From Caldicellulosiruptor hydrothermalis 108 (GTDB taxonomy: Bacteria; Bacillota; Thermoanaerobacteria; Caldicellulosiruptorales; Caldicellulosiruptoraceae): a DNA stretch of 64,000 bases. Under the pieces are notes generated by a model. It was not told where the DNA came from. It saw only the letters and a list, made by a program, of their open reading frames with translations, and ran no database searches. Below, in pieces: positions 8,850-19,957 of this stretch. The stretch is from NCBI RefSeq assembly GCF_000166355.1, contig NC_014652.1:1375001-1439000 (forward strand), read 5' to 3'. The position numbers and the translations under genes are program-made. Numbering within the stretch: the first letter of the stretch is position 1; the number at the start of each line of letters is the position of its first letter.

Positions 8850-11800
8850 TATCAATCTCTCCTATGTTAAATATGTCAAGTTCTCTTTTTTGTTTTAGAA
8901 ATTCAATAATTTCAACTACAGCCTTTGCAGTGTCAACTGAAGTGAAGATTGGAACCTTATTTTCAACAGCAAACCTTCTTATCAAAAAACCATCTCTCTG
9001 CGGCTGTCTTCCTTTTGTAGGAGTATTAATGACAATGTTTATTTCTCCCTTTCTAATCAAATCTATTATATTTGGGCTTCCTTCAGACACTTTTTTAACA
9101 TAATTTGCAGCAACCTGATAAAAATTCAGATGTTTTGCTGTCTTTGATGTTGCGTATATCTTGAATCCAAGCTTTTCAAACTTCTCAGCAATTGGGATGA
9201 TTTCATTTTTGTCAGGGTCGGCAACAGTAAAAAGTACTCCACCTTCTAAAGGAAGCTTTATGCCACTTGCAACAAGCCCTTTGTAAAGAGCAACATAGTA
9301 GTCTTTCGAAATTCCCATAACCTCACCTGTTGACTTCATCTCAGGACCAAGTGATACTTCAACATCAGGAAGTTTTTCAAATGAGAAAACAGGAACTTTA
9401 AAGGCATAGAAATTCTTTTTCGGCAAAAGCCCAACTGTGTTTACCAAATCTTTCAGCCTGTATCCCAAACTTACCATTGTTGCAAGCTCAACCATGGGAA
9501 CGCCAGTTACCTTGCTCAAAAACGGTACCGTTCTGCTGCCTCTTGGATTTACTTCGATGACGTAAAGTTCTTCGTTTTGAACAATAAACTGCACATTCAT
9601 AAGTCCTTTGCATTCAAGTTCTCTTGCTATTTTTAGCGTGTATTCGACAATCTTCTCTTCAATATACTTTGAGATATTTCTTGCAGGATACAGGGATATA
9701 CTGTCTCCCGAATGAACACCTGCTCTTTCAATATGTTCCATTATCCCTGGGATCAAGATGTCCTTGCCATCAGATATAGCATCAACCTCAATTTCTTTTC
9801 CGACAATGTATTTGTCAATGAGGATAGGATGATCATTGAGATTTTTCGCATAGCTGAGCATCTCTACAATATCGTCATCGTCAAAGGCGATTTTCATGCC
9901 CTGTCCACCAAGAACATATGAAGGCCGCACAAGCACAGGATATCCCAATGAGTTTGCGATTTCAAGGGCTTCTTGCAGTGTATAACATGTAAAGCCTGGA
10001 GGTCTTTTTATTGAAAGCTTATTCAAGATTTTGTCAAATCTTTCTCTGTCTTCTGCAATGTCTATTCCCTCTGCGCTTGTACCAAAAATCTTGATACCTT
10101 CTTTTGCAAGCTGCTGAGAAAGTTTTATAGCTGTCTGACCTCCAAATTGGACTATTACACCCTCTGCCTGCACTGTCTCAATGACATTTAACACATCTTC
10201 TTTTGTGAGAGGTTCAAAAAAGAGCATATCTGAAGTATCAAAATCAGTACTTACAGTTTCAGGATTGTTATTGATAATCACAGATTTTATGCCAAGTTTT
10301 GAGAGTGTGTAAACACTGTGCACAGAAGTATAATCAAACTCAATTCCCTGACCAATTCTAATCGGACCTGAACCCAAAACAACAATTTTTCTCTGGGTAT
10401 CTGATGTTTGTGATACTGCTACATCATTTTCTCTTTCATATGTTGAATAATAATATGGAGTTTTTGCTTCAAATTCTGCTGCACAAGTATCAACCATCTT
10501 ATATACCGGTGTTATATTTAGGCTCTTTCTCAAGCTTCTAACATCATTTTCAGATATCCCTTTGAGATTTGCAATCGTCTTGTCACTGAACCCCATCTTC
10601 TTTGCTTCAAGCAGAATACTGCTGTTTAATTCCTCTTTTTTTATTCTTTCTTCCATCTCAATTATATTTTTAATCTTGTGGAGGAAAAATCTATCTACTT
10701 TACTGATTTGGTATAGGTACTCAACTTCATATCCTCTTCTTATAGCCTCAGCGAGTGCAAATATTCTTCTGTCATCAGCTTCGATTATAAGTTCTAAGAG
10801 AGCTTCATTATCTAAACTTTTTAACTCTGGAAGGTCTAAGTAGTCCAGCCCAATGTCAAGAGACCTTATACCTTTTAAAAGGCTTTCTTCAAACGTCCTT
10901 CCGATTGCCATGACCTCTCCAGTTGCTTTCATCTGTGTACCAAGTTTCCTGTTTGCATAAGTAAACTTGTCAAACGGCCAGCGTGGAATTTTCAGAACAA
11001 CATAGTCAAGAGCGGGTTCAAAGCTTGCGTATGTCATCTTTGTAATGGCATTTTCTATTTCGTCAAGTGTAAACCCAAGTGCAATCTTTGCAGCAATTCT
11101 GGCAATGGGATAACCTGTTGCTTTTGAAGCTAAAGCAGATGAGCGGCTGACCCTTGGATTTACTTCAATCACAGCATATTCAAAGCTATCAGGATTTAGG
11201 GCAAACTGGACATTACATCCTCCCTCAATCTTCAGAGCATCTATGATTTTGAGAGCAGATGACCTTAGCATTTGGTATTCTTTATCAGAAAGTGTCTGCG
11301 ATGGTGCAACAACAATGCTATCGCCTGTATGAATTCCCACAGGGTCAATATTTTCCATATTACACACGGTAATCAAGCATCCGTTTGAGTCTCGCATAAC
11401 CTCATACTCTATCTCTTTCCACCCTTTTATACTTTTCTCTACAAGTATTTGGTGTACAGGACTGTAAGAAAGACCTCTTCTTGCAATCTCTACAAACTCC
11501 TCTTCATTGTTTGCAATACCACCGCCAGTTCCGCCAAGGGTATATGCCGGCCTTATTATCACAGGAAAGCCTATTTTCTTTGCAAACGCAAGTCCATCTT
11601 CTACGCTGTTTACAACTTCACTTGGAATAACAGGTTCGCCAATTTTTATCATCAGCTGTTTAAAAAGTTGTCTATCTTCTGCAAACTCAATAGCTTCAAT
11701 ATTTGTTCCAATTACCTTGACATTGTATTTGTCAAGGATCCCACTTTTGTAAAGCTCAACAGCAGTGTTAAGGCCCGTTTGACCTCCAAGTGTTGGTAAT

Positions 11801-12057
11801 ATAGAGTCAACTTTTTCTTTTTGAATTATTTTTTCTATTATTTCACAAGTTATAGGCTCAATATAGATACTGTCTGCCATTGTTTTGTCTGTCATTATTG
11901 TTGCTGGGTTTGAGTTTATAAGGACAACTTCAATGCCTTCCTCTTTTAATGCCTTGCAAGCTTGGCTTCCTGAATAGTCAAACTCTGCTGCCTGGCCAAT
12001 TATAATCGGTCCTGAACCAATAACCAAAACCTTTTTGATATCCTTTCTCAGTGGCAC
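8830..12057 (-). CDS. carB: Carbamoyl-phosphate synthase large subunit
   Basis: 1075 residues, the full usual length. The two homologous halves each begin with an ATP-grasp module ([20 protein letters not shown] at the start, [19 protein letters not shown] near 555). The C-terminal MGS-like allosteric domain is near residues 930-1070 ([11 protein letters not shown], then [18 protein letters not shown]). GTG start after GAGGTGAG. It makes carbamoyl phosphate from bicarbonate, ATP and ammonia delivered by the small subunit. carA is not next to it or anywhere in this window, so the glutaminase subunit must be encoded elsewhere. Confidence 0.96.
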   Translation of the reverse strand: MPLRKDIKKVLVIGSGPIIIGQAAEFDYSGSQACKALKEEGIEVVLINSNPATIMTDKTMADSIYIEPITCEIIEKIIQKEKVDSILPTLGGQTGLNTAVELYKSGILDKYNVKVIGTNIEAIEFAEDRQLFKQLMIKIGEPVIPSEVVNSVEDGLAFAKKIGFPVIIRPAYTLGGTGGGIANNEEEFVEIARRGLSYSPVHQILVEKSIKGWKEIEYEVMRDSNGCLITVCNMENIDPVGIHTGDSIVVAPSQTLSDKEYQMLRSSALKIIDALKIEGGCNVQFALNPDSFEYAVIEVNPRVSRSSALASKATGYPIARIAAKIALGFTLDEIENAITKMTYASFEPALDYVVLKIPRWPFDKFTYANRKLGTQMKATGEVMAIGRTFEESLLKGIRSLDIGLDYLDLPELKSLDNEALLELIIEADDRRIFALAEAIRRGYEVEYLYQISKVDRFFLHKIKNIIEMEERIKKEELNSSILLEAKKMGFSDKTIANLKGISENDVRSLRKSLNITPVYKMVDTCAAEFEAKTPYYYSTYERENDVAVSQTSDTQRKIVVLGSGPIRIGQGIEFDYTSVHSVYTLSKLGIKSVIINNNPETVSTDFDTSDMLFFEPLTKEDVLNVIETVQAEGVIVQFGGQTAIKLSQQLAKEGIKIFGTSAEGIDIAEDRERFDKILNKLSIKRPPGFTCYTLQEALEIANSLGYPVLVRPSYVLGGQGMKIAFDDDDIVEMLSYAKNLNDHPILIDKYIVGKEIEVDAISDGKDILIPGIMEHIERAGVHSGDSISLYPARNISKYIEEKIVEYTLKIARELECKGLMNVQFIVQNEELYVIEVNPRGSRTVPFLSKVTGVPMVELATMVSLGYRLKDLVNTVGLLPKKNFYAFKVPVFSFEKLPDVEVSLGPEMKSTGEVMGISKDYYVALYKGLVASGIKLPLEGGVLFTVADPDKNEIIPIAEKFEKLGFKIYATSKTAKHLNFYQVAANYVKKVSEGSPNIIDLIRKGEINIVINTPTKGRQPQRDGFLIRRFAVENKVPIFTSVDTAKAVVEIIEFLKQKRELDIFNIGEIDNEAIRR

Positions 12058-12089
12058 TTTAAAGTCTCACCTCTTTTGATTTTATTTCT

Positions 12090-13007
12090 TTAGGAGATTA
12101 CTGCGTTTATACTTTCCTTGATACTTTTTGAAGCTAAATAGCTACTTTTTTCAAAATCCGAATGAACATAGTTTTTGTATGCATAGATTATATCGCGTGA
12201 CGAATTTACTATTATGCCCATGTTGTTACTGTCCACAAAATATTTTAAATCCTCTATTTTTCCTCCCTGCACACCGATTCCCGGTACAAGAAAGAAGGAG
12301 TTTGGCAAGATTTCCCTTATTCTTTTAGCAGCTTCTTTTTGGGTTGCACCTACAACAGCACCAACATCACTGTAACCTTCTTTTCCAATGCAGTTTTTCC
12401 CCCACTCATAAACTTTTTCAGCTACCAGTTCGAAAAGGTATTTATCTTCTATAGTCAGGTCTTGAAACTCGGCAGAAGAAGAATTGGAAGTCTTAACAAG
12501 GACAAACAGACCTTTTTTGAATCTCTCACAGTCTTCAACAAATGGCTTTATACCGTCTTGACCGAGATAAGGGTTTGTAGTGATTGCGTCAAACTCAAAA
12601 AACCTCATTTTTTTACCAAAAACAGGTGTCTCGCCAAGGTAAGCGTTTGAGTATCCTTTTGCAGAGCTTGAGATGTCGTTTCTTTTGCCATCAAAGATTA
12701 CCACAAGCTTTTTGTTTTTTGCATATTCACAGAGTTTATGCAAAACCTCAAACCCATGGTAAGAGTACTGTTCAAAGAATGCTGCCTGAAACTTTACCCC
12801 AACCACATTTTCTTCCACAGCATCTATAATTCTTCGATTGTATTCAAACAAGATAGTTTTCAAATTGTCAATCTCGCTTTTTTCTTTGTCAAAAAATCTT
12901 TTGATAAAATAATCTGGTATATTTTCAATGCTTGTATCAATTCCTGCTATAAGAACACTATTTTTCTTTTTTATAGCCTCAATTAGCCTATCAGAAAAGT
13001 TCAACAA
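12090..13007 (-). CDS. pyrF: Orotidine 5'-phosphate decarboxylase (long, type 2)
   Basis: 305 residues, longer than the approximately 240-residue PyrF of Bacillus and matching the longer subfamily. The catalytic stretch [14 protein letters not shown] (K and D of the D-x-K-x-x-x-D array) lies near residue 95. A C-terminal phosphate-binding region [12 protein letters not shown] lies near 240. It starts at one of two consecutive TTG codons (13007 or 13004), overlapping the end of pyrC. Converts OMP to UMP. Confidence 0.93.
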   Translation of the reverse strand: MLNFSDRLIEAIKKKNSVLIAGIDTSIENIPDYFIKRFFDKEKSEIDNLKTILFEYNRRIIDAVEENVVGVKFQAAFFEQYSYHGFEVLHKLCEYAKNKKLVVIFDGKRNDISSSAKGYSNAYLGETPVFGKKMRFFEFDAITTNPYLGQDGIKPFVEDCERFKKGLFVLVKTSNSSSAEFQDLTIEDKYLFELVAEKVYEWGKNCIGKEGYSDVGAVVGATQKEAAKRIREILPNSFFLVPGIGVQGGKIEDLKYFVDSNNMGIIVNSSRDIIYAYKNYVHSDFEKSSYLASKSIKESINAVIS

Positions 13008-14296
13008 TTTAAAACACCGTCCTTTTTTAATATCTTCCCATTATATATTACTGTCTCAACATACGAAGTCAAAAGTTTTCCCAAAAACACACTATTTTTC
13101 GACTTTGACATAATGTTTTCCTCTTTCACTTCCCACTTTTTCTTTAAATCCACAATTACAAGGTTGGCTTTTTCACCTTCTTTTATAACATTTGGGGGAA
13201 GTCCAATTATTTTTCTTGGATTTTGGTTCAAAAGCTCAACCACTTTTCTCAACTCAAACTCATTTTTCTCAACAAGATATGTGAAAAGCACTGAAAATGC
13301 AGTTTCAAATCCAATTGTCCCGCTTGCAGCAAGGTTAAATTCGACATTCTTTTCATCTTTATGATGTGGAGCATGGTCTGTTGATATACAGTCGATTACA
13401 CCTTCTTTTAATCCTTCAATTAAAGCTTCAATATCCTCTTGTGTTCTCAAAGGAGGATTTACTTTTGCATTTGTATTAAATCCGAGCACCTCTTCTTCTG
13501 TAAGACTTATATAATGCGGGCATGTGTCAGCCGTGACATTTACCCCCCACTCTTTTGCCATTTTTATAAGTCTAACAGATTCTTTGGTGGACACATGGGT
13601 TATATGAAGATGTGCTTTTGTTTCTTTTGCAAGAAGAATATCTCTTGCAACGATGGTTGATTCTGCCTCGCGTGGAATTCCTCTAAGTCCCGTGATTGTT
13701 GACACATATCCTAAATTTATCTGTCCTCCTTCAGATAAGTTCGTATCCTCACAGTGTGAAATGACAGGTATCGAAAAATCTTTTGAGTACAATAGAGCAT
13801 TTCTCATAATGTTTGCGTTCATAACACACTTTCCATCGTCTGATATAGCAATAGCCCCTTCTTCTTTCATAAATCCTATCTCTGCAAGCTCTTCTCCTAA
13901 AAGTCCTTTTGTTATAGCCCCAACAGGTAAAACCTCAATTGGTGAGACCTCTTTTGCACGATATTTTATATACGCAACCATTGCTCTGTTGTCTACAGGA
14001 GGGTTTGTGTTTGGCATACAGCAGATGGTTGTAAATCCTCCTGCTAAAGCAGCTCTGCTGCCGCTCTTTATGTCTTCTTTGTACTCAAAACCAGGTTCTC
14101 GTAAATGACAGTGAATATCGGTAAAGCTTGGCATTACATACTTGCCGCTTGCATCTATTATTATCATCTTATCTGGATTTTCTTCTATGTCTTTACCAAT
14201 CTTTTCTATCTTGTCATCAACTATCAGTATATCAGCTTTTTCATTTTTGTCGTGAATACTATTTACAATCTGTGCATTTTTTATCAATATCATCAC
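13001..14296 (-). CDS. pyrC: Dihydroorotase
   Basis: 431 residues, class I amidohydrolase. The metal-binding [10 protein letters not shown] lies near residue 62, with later histidines in [14 protein letters not shown] and [10 protein letters not shown] and the Asp in [14 protein letters not shown] near 305. The start is GTG 14296 (9 bases from AAGGAGGG) or the adjacent ATG at 14293; it overlaps the pyrB stop. Cyclises carbamoyl aspartate to dihydroorotate. Confidence 0.95.
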   Translation of the reverse strand: MMILIKNAQIVNSIHDKNEKADILIVDDKIEKIGKDIEENPDKMIIIDASGKYVMPSFTDIHCHLREPGFEYKEDIKSGSRAALAGGFTTICCMPNTNPPVDNRAMVAYIKYRAKEVSPIEVLPVGAITKGLLGEELAEIGFMKEEGAIAISDDGKCVMNANIMRNALLYSKDFSIPVISHCEDTNLSEGGQINLGYVSTITGLRGIPREAESTIVARDILLAKETKAHLHITHVSTKESVRLIKMAKEWGVNVTADTCPHYISLTEEEVLGFNTNAKVNPPLRTQEDIEALIEGLKEGVIDCISTDHAPHHKDEKNVEFNLAASGTIGFETAFSVLFTYLVEKNEFELRKVVELLNQNPRKIIGLPPNVIKEGEKANLVIVDLKKKWEVKEENIMSKSKNSVFLGKLLTSYVETVIYNGKILKKDGVLNC

Positions 14297-15210
14297 CTAT
14301 AAATTCCCTCCTTGCGCGTACAAAGATATAAAACTGCCATTCTAACAGCAATACCGTTTGTAACCTGCTCATCAATTGTAGAATTTGGCAGCTGCATCAC
14401 CTCTGAAGAAATTTCAACTCCCCTGTTGACAGGACCAGGATGCATAATCAGGGTGCTGCCTGAAATATACCTCATTATATCTTCGTTTAATCCATAAAAC
14501 TTGTAATATTCTTGTTTTGAGGTTATAAAGCCCCGTTTTTGTCTCTCAAGCTGAATCCTCAAATCTATTACAACATCTTTTCCTGAAACTGCCTCCTCTA
14601 AAGAGGAAGCAACATAAGCAAAGTTTTCAATATAAGGAGGAATAAGAGTTTGTGGTCCAAACACTGTGATTTGGTTGTCAAACTTAGAAAGTCCCCATAT
14701 GTTACTTCTTGCAACCCTGCTATGAAGAATATCGCCAATAATTGCTATCTTTAACTTCTCAATTGTTCCAAGCCTTTCTCTTATTGTGAACATATCAAGC
14801 AGTGCCTGAGTTGGATGCTCGTTCATTCCATCACCAGCGTTTATGACCGAAAATGAGCAGTTTTTAGCAATAAAATGCGGCACGCCAGAGACTGAATGTC
14901 TAACAATTAGAACATCTGTTTTTAGAGCTTCCAAAGTTTTTACAGTGTCAAGCAAAGATTCTCCTTTCTGCACACTACTGGTTTGCACAGATATAGAGGT
15001 TGTATTTGCACTCATAAACTTTGCTGCAAGCTCAAACGATGTTCGTGTTCTGGTGCTATTTTCATAAAACAGAGTTACCACCGAATACCCCTGCAGATGA
15101 GGAGTCTTTTTAGTTTCACTCTTTAAAATTGTCTTCATATCTTTTGCAAGATTAAGTATTTTTATTATATCCTCTTTTGAAATTTCTCTTAACCCAAGCA
15201 AATGTTTCAA
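14293..15210 (-). CDS. pyrB: Aspartate carbamoyltransferase catalytic subunit
   Basis: About 305 residues. The carbamoyl-phosphate loop [13 protein letters not shown] lies near residue 50 and [12 protein letters not shown] near 265. I prefer TTG 15210 as the start because the GTG at 15219 is itself part of the GGAGGTG ribosome binding site. No regulatory subunit gene (pyrI) lies nearby, as is usual in Firmicutes. Confidence 0.95.
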   Translation of the reverse strand: MKHLLGLREISKEDIIKILNLAKDMKTILKSETKKTPHLQGYSVVTLFYENSTRTRTSFELAAKFMSANTTSISVQTSSVQKGESLLDTVKTLEALKTDVLIVRHSVSGVPHFIAKNCSFSVINAGDGMNEHPTQALLDMFTIRERLGTIEKLKIAIIGDILHSRVARSNIWGLSKFDNQITVFGPQTLIPPYIENFAYVASSLEEAVSGKDVVIDLRIQLERQKRGFITSKQEYYKFYGLNEDIMRYISGSTLIMHPGPVNRGVEISSEVMQLPNSTIDEQVTNGIAVRMAVLYLCTRKEGIYR

Positions 15211-15233
15211 TTTATTCACCTCCGACTGTTTAC

Positions 15234-15259
15234 AAAAAAGGTAGGGAAAATCCCCTACC
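15234..15259 (-). terminator. Terminator-like hairpin between uraA and pyrB
   Basis: On the minus strand the stem GGTAGGG / CCCTACC (7 bp, 6-base loop) is followed directly by six T residues. It sits just after the uraA stop and before the pyrB ribosome binding site. Bacillus pyr operons have a PyrR-controlled terminator at this junction, but here there is no room for a separate PyrR-binding loop, so this may be constitutive partial termination. Confidence 0.65.
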
Positions 15260-15260
15260 T

Positions 15261-16634
15261 TTAATTATTTGGGTCTAAAGCTTCTTTTGCCTTTGCCACT
15301 TTGAGTTCTTTTGACTCTGGCAAAAGAAGATTTAAGATTATTCCGACAAATGTTGCAAGAGCCATTCCTTCAAATTCAATGTTGAAAAATTTGAGTCTTG
15401 TTCCACCAACACCAATTATTAAGACCACAGAAGCAATTACAAGGTTGCGTGTTTGAGACAAGTCCACCTTGCTTTCAATCATCATTCTCAAACCAGATGA
15501 AGCAATAACACCAAACAGCAGGATGCTGATTCCTCCAATTACAGGTGAAGGAATTACCTGAATAAGAGCACCAAGCTTTTGGACAAATGAAAGCAAAATT
15601 GCCAAGATTGCTGCCCACAGGATTACCCATGTGCTGTATACCTTTGTTATAGCCATAACGCCGATATTTTCACCATATGTTGTATTAGGAGGACCTCCAA
15701 GAAAACCTGCAGCAATTGTTGCAAGCCCATCTCCTGCTAATGACCTGTGAAGTCCTGGATTTTTTGTAAAGTCTCTTCCTACAACATTGTTTGTCACAAG
15801 AAGATGTCCAATATGTTCTGTTATTGTAACTATGGCAATTGGAGCAATTGATAAAATAGCAGAGAGTGAAAATTTAGGGAATGTGAACTGAGGAAGCCCC
15901 AGCCATTTAGCATTCCTAATAACTTCATAATTTAAAAATGGAATATACTTGCCATTTGGATAGAACGAATTGAGAAGATTTGTGTTCATACCAATCAAGT
16001 CAAGTACATATGCAAAAAGGTATCCACTCACAAGTCCAATTAAAACAGGTATGACTTTAAAAAATCCTTTAAAGTAAACAGAACCAAATACGGCAACAAG
16101 TAATGTAAAGATAGAAACCCAGCAAACGGGACTTTTTAGGACATTTACAGCAACTTCTAAAATCTGACCATCTTTTATAACCTCTTTGAAAAGTCCTGCT
16201 GATTTCACAGCGGCAGCCCTTGCAAGAGAAAGTCCAATAATCATTACAACAGGACCAACAACTACCGGTGGCAAAATCTTGTCAATCCAGCTTGTTCCAA
16301 ACAAGTAAACAAGAAATGCTACAATCAGATATACAACACCTGACGCAATGCATCCGGCAAGAGCGTATTCTTTTCCTCCAAGCGAAGCGGAAACTGTTAT
16401 AATAGGATTTATAAATGCAAAGGAAGAACCAAGATATGCAGGTATTTTGTTTTTTGTTACAAGAATATATATTATGGTCCCCACACCACTTGTAAAGAGA
16501 GCAACAGTTGGACTAAGCCCTACCAGAATAGGAACCAAGATTGTTGCGCCAACCATGGCAAAAAGATGTTGAAGGCTCAAAGGCAATGTTTTTAAAAATG
16601 GGAGCTTTTCTTCGACCTGAACAATTCTGTTCAT
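15261..16634 (-). CDS. uraA: Uracil permease (NCS2 family)
   Basis: About 457 residues with some 12-14 hydrophobic segments. Family signatures are [16 protein letters not shown] near the N-terminus and [16 protein letters not shown] near residue 300, with SSGLRMMIE after it. The ATG at 16634 follows AAAGGGGAAA; the longer frame to 16688 would run into pyrR without a better site. Takes up uracil by proton symport. Second gene of the pyr operon, as in Bacillus (pyrP position). Confidence 0.93.
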   Translation of the reverse strand: MNRIVQVEEKLPFLKTLPLSLQHLFAMVGATILVPILVGLSPTVALFTSGVGTIIYILVTKNKIPAYLGSSFAFINPIITVSASLGGKEYALAGCIASGVVYLIVAFLVYLFGTSWIDKILPPVVVGPVVMIIGLSLARAAAVKSAGLFKEVIKDGQILEVAVNVLKSPVCWVSIFTLLVAVFGSVYFKGFFKVIPVLIGLVSGYLFAYVLDLIGMNTNLLNSFYPNGKYIPFLNYEVIRNAKWLGLPQFTFPKFSLSAILSIAPIAIVTITEHIGHLLVTNNVVGRDFTKNPGLHRSLAGDGLATIAAGFLGGPPNTTYGENIGVMAITKVYSTWVILWAAILAILLSFVQKLGALIQVIPSPVIGGISILLFGVIASSGLRMMIESKVDLSQTRNLVIASVVLIIGVGGTRLKFFNIEFEGMALATFVGIILNLLLPESKELKVAKAKEALDPNN

Positions 16635-16662
16635 TTTCAAAGCTTTCCCCTTTCTTTTAAAG

Positions 16663-17211
16663 TTATATTTCCCTATCAAGCTGTTCAATTATTACCCTGT
16701 TGTCGTTGTCAAACTCATCAACAAGAACATGAACAATCTCTTTTCTTGAAGTTGGAACATTTTTTCCTACATAGTCAGCCCTAATTGGAAGTTCTCTGTG
16801 TCCTCTGTCAATCAACACTGCAAGCTGAATCATTTTTGGTCTTCCCATGTCCATCAAAGCTTCAATTGCCGCTCTGACTGTTCTGCCTGTAAAAAGAACA
16901 TCATCTACTAAAACTATCTTCTTATTGTTTATATCAAAATCAATCCTTGTGGAGTTAACCGTAGGGTGTTCTGATAGAAGGCTTAAATCATCTCTGTAAA
17001 ATGTAATATCCAAAATACCTAAAGGAAGCTTTACACCTTCTATCTTTTCTATGTTTTCCTGTATTCTTTTTGCCAGAGTTACACCTCTTCGCTGAATACC
17101 AACAAGGCAAAGACTTTCAACACCCTTGTTCTTTTCAAGTATCTCGTGTGAAATTCTGACCAAAGCCCTTCGCATTTGATTCGCATCCATAATTTCTTTA
17201 AATTTTTCCAA
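16663..17211 (-). CDS. pyrR: PyrR: pyr mRNA-binding attenuation protein / uracil phosphoribosyltransferase
   Basis: About 182 residues, PRTase fold. The PRPP motif [18 protein letters not shown] lies near residue 95. A TTG start at 17211 lies 9 bases after AAAGGAGG; the upstream extension to 17235 is unsupported. In Firmicutes, PyrR bound to UMP binds the pyr leader RNA and favours termination. The leader upstream carries a terminator and a PyrR-like loop, so the gene is autoregulated by inference. Confidence 0.95.
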   Translation of the reverse strand: MEKFKEIMDANQMRRALVRISHEILEKNKGVESLCLVGIQRRGVTLAKRIQENIEKIEGVKLPLGILDITFYRDDLSLLSEHPTVNSTRIDFDINNKKIVLVDDVLFTGRTVRAAIEALMDMGRPKMIQLAVLIDRGHRELPIRADYVGKNVPTSRKEIVHVLVDEFDNDNRVIIEQLDREI

Positions 17212-17233
17212 AATACAGCACCTCCTTTGGCAC

Positions 17234-17273
17234 AAAAAAAGCTTCCTGCCTGTGAATTGGCAAGAAGCTTTTC
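17234..17273 (-). terminator. Attenuator terminator of the pyr leader
   Basis: Minus-strand stem AAAAGCTTCTTGCC / GGCAGGAAGCTTTT with an 8-base loop and one imperfect pair, followed by a T run. It ends just before the pyrR ribosome binding site and is the rho-independent terminator of the attenuator. Confidence 0.85.
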
Positions 17274-17302
17274 TGACATGCTAATACTCTCAACCTCTCT
17301 TA

Positions 17303-17336
17303 TTTCAACCTTGCCGCCTCACAGGGCCAGCTTAAA
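17303..17336 (-). promoter_or_regulatory. PyrR-binding loop (anti-antiterminator) in the pyr leader
   Basis: The minus strand reads TTTAAGCTGGCCCTGTGAGG followed by CGGCAAGGTTG. This resembles the PyrR-recognised hairpin of Bacillus pyr leaders (core CC-GNGAGGC with a downstream AAGG). Position between promoter and terminator is right for UMP-dependent attenuation. Assigned by pattern; not folded computationally. Confidence 0.7.
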
Positions 17337-17384
17337 GGTCTTAAATTCTCTTAAAGCCACTATTCAGTTTTTTATTTCTTAGCT

Positions 17385-17414
17385 ATTATAACACCAAGAT
17401 GTACAGTTTGTCTA
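17385..17414 (-). promoter_or_regulatory. Likely pyr operon promoter
   Basis: Minus strand: TAGACA (17409-17414), an 18-base spacer, then TATAAT (17385-17390). About 110 bases upstream of the attenuator terminator. Confidence 0.55.
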
Positions 17415-17439
17415 TGGTTTTTAATGTTATAAGCGGTAT

Positions 17440-18339
17440 TTATTGTTTTTTACTTCTCAGTATGTTTAAAATCTTAAGAAAGTATTCAGGTAACTCGGCT
17501 GAAAAGTGCAGAACTTCTGAAGTTATAGGGTGGACAAACTCAATCTCACCTGCATGAAGAACCTGCCCTTCAACTCCAAATTCGTTTTTTGCTCTTCCAT
17601 AAGTACCATCTCCAAGCAAAGGATAACCTATATACGACATATGAACTCTTATCTGGTGAGTCCTTCCTGTTTTTAGTCTTAATTTCACAAAAGTGTATTT
17701 GTCAAACCTTTCTAAAACCTCAAAGTAAGTAACTGCTTCTTTCCCATTGGGAACAACAGCCATTTTAAGCCTATTTACAGGATGTCTCCCAATCGGTGCA
17801 TTTATTACGCCACTGTCTTCTTTTAACACACCTTCACATATAGCATAGTATATCCTTTTTATTTGATGAGATTTTAAAGCTTCAGAAAGTTTAACATGTG
17901 CTTCATCTGTTTTAGCAACAACTAAAAGTCCCGATGTGTCTTTGTCAAGTCTGTGGACAATTCCGGGTCTTATAACCCCGTTTATACTACTAAGTCTCCC
18001 TCTGAACTTGTGCAAAAGAGCATTTACAAGAGTATTTTCAAAATTGCCCGCGCCGGGATGTACAACCATCCCCCGCGGTTTGTTTATCACCGCTAAGTGT
18101 TCATCTTCATAAACAACTTCAATATTTATATCTTGAGCAACAATGGATAGCTGTTTAGGCTCTGGAATGACAACTTTTATTATATCTCCACTTTTGACTT
18201 TATATGCAGGTTTTAAAACCTGTGTTTGATTTACCAATACATTTCCTTCTTCTATTATCTTTTGAACAAAACTGCGGGTTTTAGAAAGAGCCTCAGAAAG
18301 ATACCTATCCAGTCGGCCTTCAAAACCTTCTACTGTCAA
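17440..18339 (-). CDS. rluD: Ribosomal large-subunit pseudouridine synthase, RluD family
   Basis: 299 residues. An N-terminal S4 domain (RLDRYLSEALSKTRSFVQKI) is followed by the catalytic pseudouridine-synthase domain with the HRLDKDTSGLLVVAKT motif containing the active Asp, near residue 130. GRTHQIRVHM lies near 225. The canonical TTG at 18339 is given as the start, but the only good ribosome binding site (AAGGAGG, 18367-18373) sits 9 bases before an in-frame ATT at 18357, which would add MISEEKT-like residues; see findings. Upstream lies an insertion sequence that separates it from lspA, its usual operon partner. Confidence 0.9.
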   Translation of the reverse strand: MTVEGFEGRLDRYLSEALSKTRSFVQKIIEEGNVLVNQTQVLKPAYKVKSGDIIKVVIPEPKQLSIVAQDINIEVVYEDEHLAVINKPRGMVVHPGAGNFENTLVNALLHKFRGRLSSINGVIRPGIVHRLDKDTSGLLVVAKTDEAHVKLSEALKSHQIKRIYYAICEGVLKEDSGVINAPIGRHPVNRLKMAVVPNGKEAVTYFEVLERFDKYTFVKLRLKTGRTHQIRVHMSYIGYPLLGDGTYGRAKNEFGVEGQVLHAGEIEFVHPITSEVLHFSAELPEYFLKILNILRSKKQ

Positions 18340-18457
18340 GGTTTTTTCTTCAGAAATAACTCTTCGCCTCCTTCTTTTAGTATCAAAAATTAGCCTTTTG
18401 CAAAAACGCTCAAGATGAGCGTTATCAAGCTTTACATAGAATCAAAAAAGACTGGTC

Positions 18458-18520
18458 ACCCTCCTCATAATTGTAGTAAAATATGATTATATAAAACAAA
18501 TTTTCTACTATGAGGAGGGT
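18458..18520 (+). promoter_or_regulatory. Hairpin sequestering the transposase ribosome binding site
   Basis: ACCCTCCTCATA (18458-18469) is fully complementary to TATGAGGAGGGT (18509-18520), with further GTAG/CTAC and AAAA/TTTT pairing inside. The downstream arm contains the GAGGAGGG site of the transposase ATG at 18527. Transcripts entering from outside would fold and block translation. Confidence 0.7.
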
Positions 18521-18526
18521 TCCAAA

Positions 18527-19957
18527 ATGTTCAACACCAAACCTAAACAACTTTCTTTCATAGACCTATTCTCCCACCTAAAGGCTTCGGCTCTCTACAA
18601 GCCTGAAAGCCTCTTGGGCTTGTTCAATAAATTCATTGACTTGTCACATTATATACCTTCTTCTTTCTACAATGCCTACTACAAATATTTCGGTAAGCAT
18701 AGATACTTCTCTTTAGAATCTATGCTTTGTTGCTTCCTCGTCCAAAAATTGCTCAAACTCAATACTTTAACTCAGCTTCGTGCTGTCTTACTCAACTCAT
18801 TCGAACTTCGCTCATTTTGTAATCTTCATGGCAATGTCCCTTCTATCTCTACTCTCTCTCGCTTTAGAAAAATATTTGCAAGTGAAATCCATAAACTTTT
18901 TCAAAATATCTCTATCCATGCACATAATATTTCCATCCAACAATGCCCTCAAGATTCTTCAATCTTAATCTTCGACACAACAGGTATTGTCCCAAAGGTT
19001 CGTGAAAACAATCCTAAATTCATTCATCTACTGCTGAAAAATACCTCAAAAGCTAACCCTGAACTTCCCTCTGAAAAAGTCTACTCTCTCGTTTATTCTT
19101 CTTTGCCTAAAACTGCTAACGCTAATTCTAACATCCGTCTTATGTTTGTAAATGGCCATTTCTGCTGGGCTTTAAAATTTGCAGTCATTACCAACGCTCT
19201 CGGTATCCCTTTAGCTTTAGTACCTCTGTTTAACTATGATTCCCCTTCCTCTGACCCACAAGAAGCAAAAGCTATCTCCGACTCTAAAGGTTTAATTCCT
19301 TCGCTCGAAACTTTATTCTCTTATATCCCCAAAAATTTCTCCACTTTCATCGCCGACAGTGCTTTGGATTCCCACAACATATACTCCACTTTAAAAAATA
19401 CCTTTAACTTCTCCAAAATCGTTATTCCACTAAATACAAGAGCTTCTAAAAATACTACACCTACATCAGACCCCAATATCGTTATTTCTGAAGATGGTAT
19501 CCCTATCTGCAAAAAGTTCAACAAACCTTTTAAACCCGAAGGCAAATGTCAGGGTAAAAATCGCTCTTTGCGCCTTAAATGGACTTGCCCTATGTCACAA
19601 TACAAAGATGGCAAACGCATCTGCTCTTGCCCTCAGCCTTGTACTACCTCTAAATCGGGTAGAATGTTCTATACATACCCAGATAACTTTCGCTCTTTCC
19701 CAGGTATCAACAGAAATTCACAAGAGTTTTTTGACCTCTACAAAAAACGTGTCGCTGTAGAGCAGACTATTTACCACCTGAAATCCTACATGGGCTCTGA
19801 TACTATCTCTACTTATGACCATATTTCTATTTTCTCTGATTTCTTGCTATCTGCCATTACTTTCTCGCTCTTGTTTATTCTCGCTCACAATATCAAACTC
19901 TATTGCTCTAAATTGACTATCAAAAAACTTAACAAGCTCAAAAAACTTATCGCTTAA
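18527..19957 (+). CDS. IS4/IS5-superfamily DDE transposase (DUF772-type N-terminus)
   Basis: 476 residues, apparently intact. The N-terminal part resembles the DUF772 transposase domain (YFSLESMLCCFLVQKLLKL, then SISTLSRFRKIF). The catalytic triad candidates are D in ILIFDTTGI near residue 150, D in TFIADSALDS near 283 and E in RVAVEQTIYHLKSYM near 410. A cysteine-rich insert (CPMSQYKDGKRICSCPQPC) lies near 360-385. Most like IS1182-type transposases, but the exact family needs a search. Base use differs visibly from its neighbours, with many C-ending and CT-rich codons. Confidence 0.85.
   Translation: MFNTKPKQLSFIDLFSHLKASALYKPESLLGLFNKFIDLSHYIPSSFYNAYYKYFGKHRYFSLESMLCCFLVQKLLKLNTLTQLRAVLLNSFELRSFCNLHGNVPSISTLSRFRKIFASEIHKLFQNISIHAHNISIQQCPQDSSILIFDTTGIVPKVRENNPKFIHLLLKNTSKANPELPSEKVYSLVYSSLPKTANANSNIRLMFVNGHFCWALKFAVITNALGIPLALVPLFNYDSPSSDPQEAKAISDSKGLIPSLETLFSYIPKNFSTFIADSALDSHNIYSTLKNTFNFSKIVIPLNTRASKNTTPTSDPNIVISEDGIPICKKFNKPFKPEGKCQGKNRSLRLKWTCPMSQYKDGKRICSCPQPCTTSKSGRMFYTYPDNFRSFPGINRNSQEFFDLYKKRVAVEQTIYHLKSYMGSDTISTYDHISIFSDFLLSAITFSLLFILAHNIKLYCSKLTIKKLNKLKKLIA

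Noticed and set aside
17079-17279. 66-codon minus-strand ORF over the pyr leader
   Set aside because: It runs through the attenuator terminator and into pyrR in another frame; no independent ribosome binding site.
18397-18427. Hairpin AACGCTC / GAGCGTT as an IS terminus
   Set aside because: It is a 7-bp stem with a 5-base loop that has no match at the right side of the element; more likely flanking structure.
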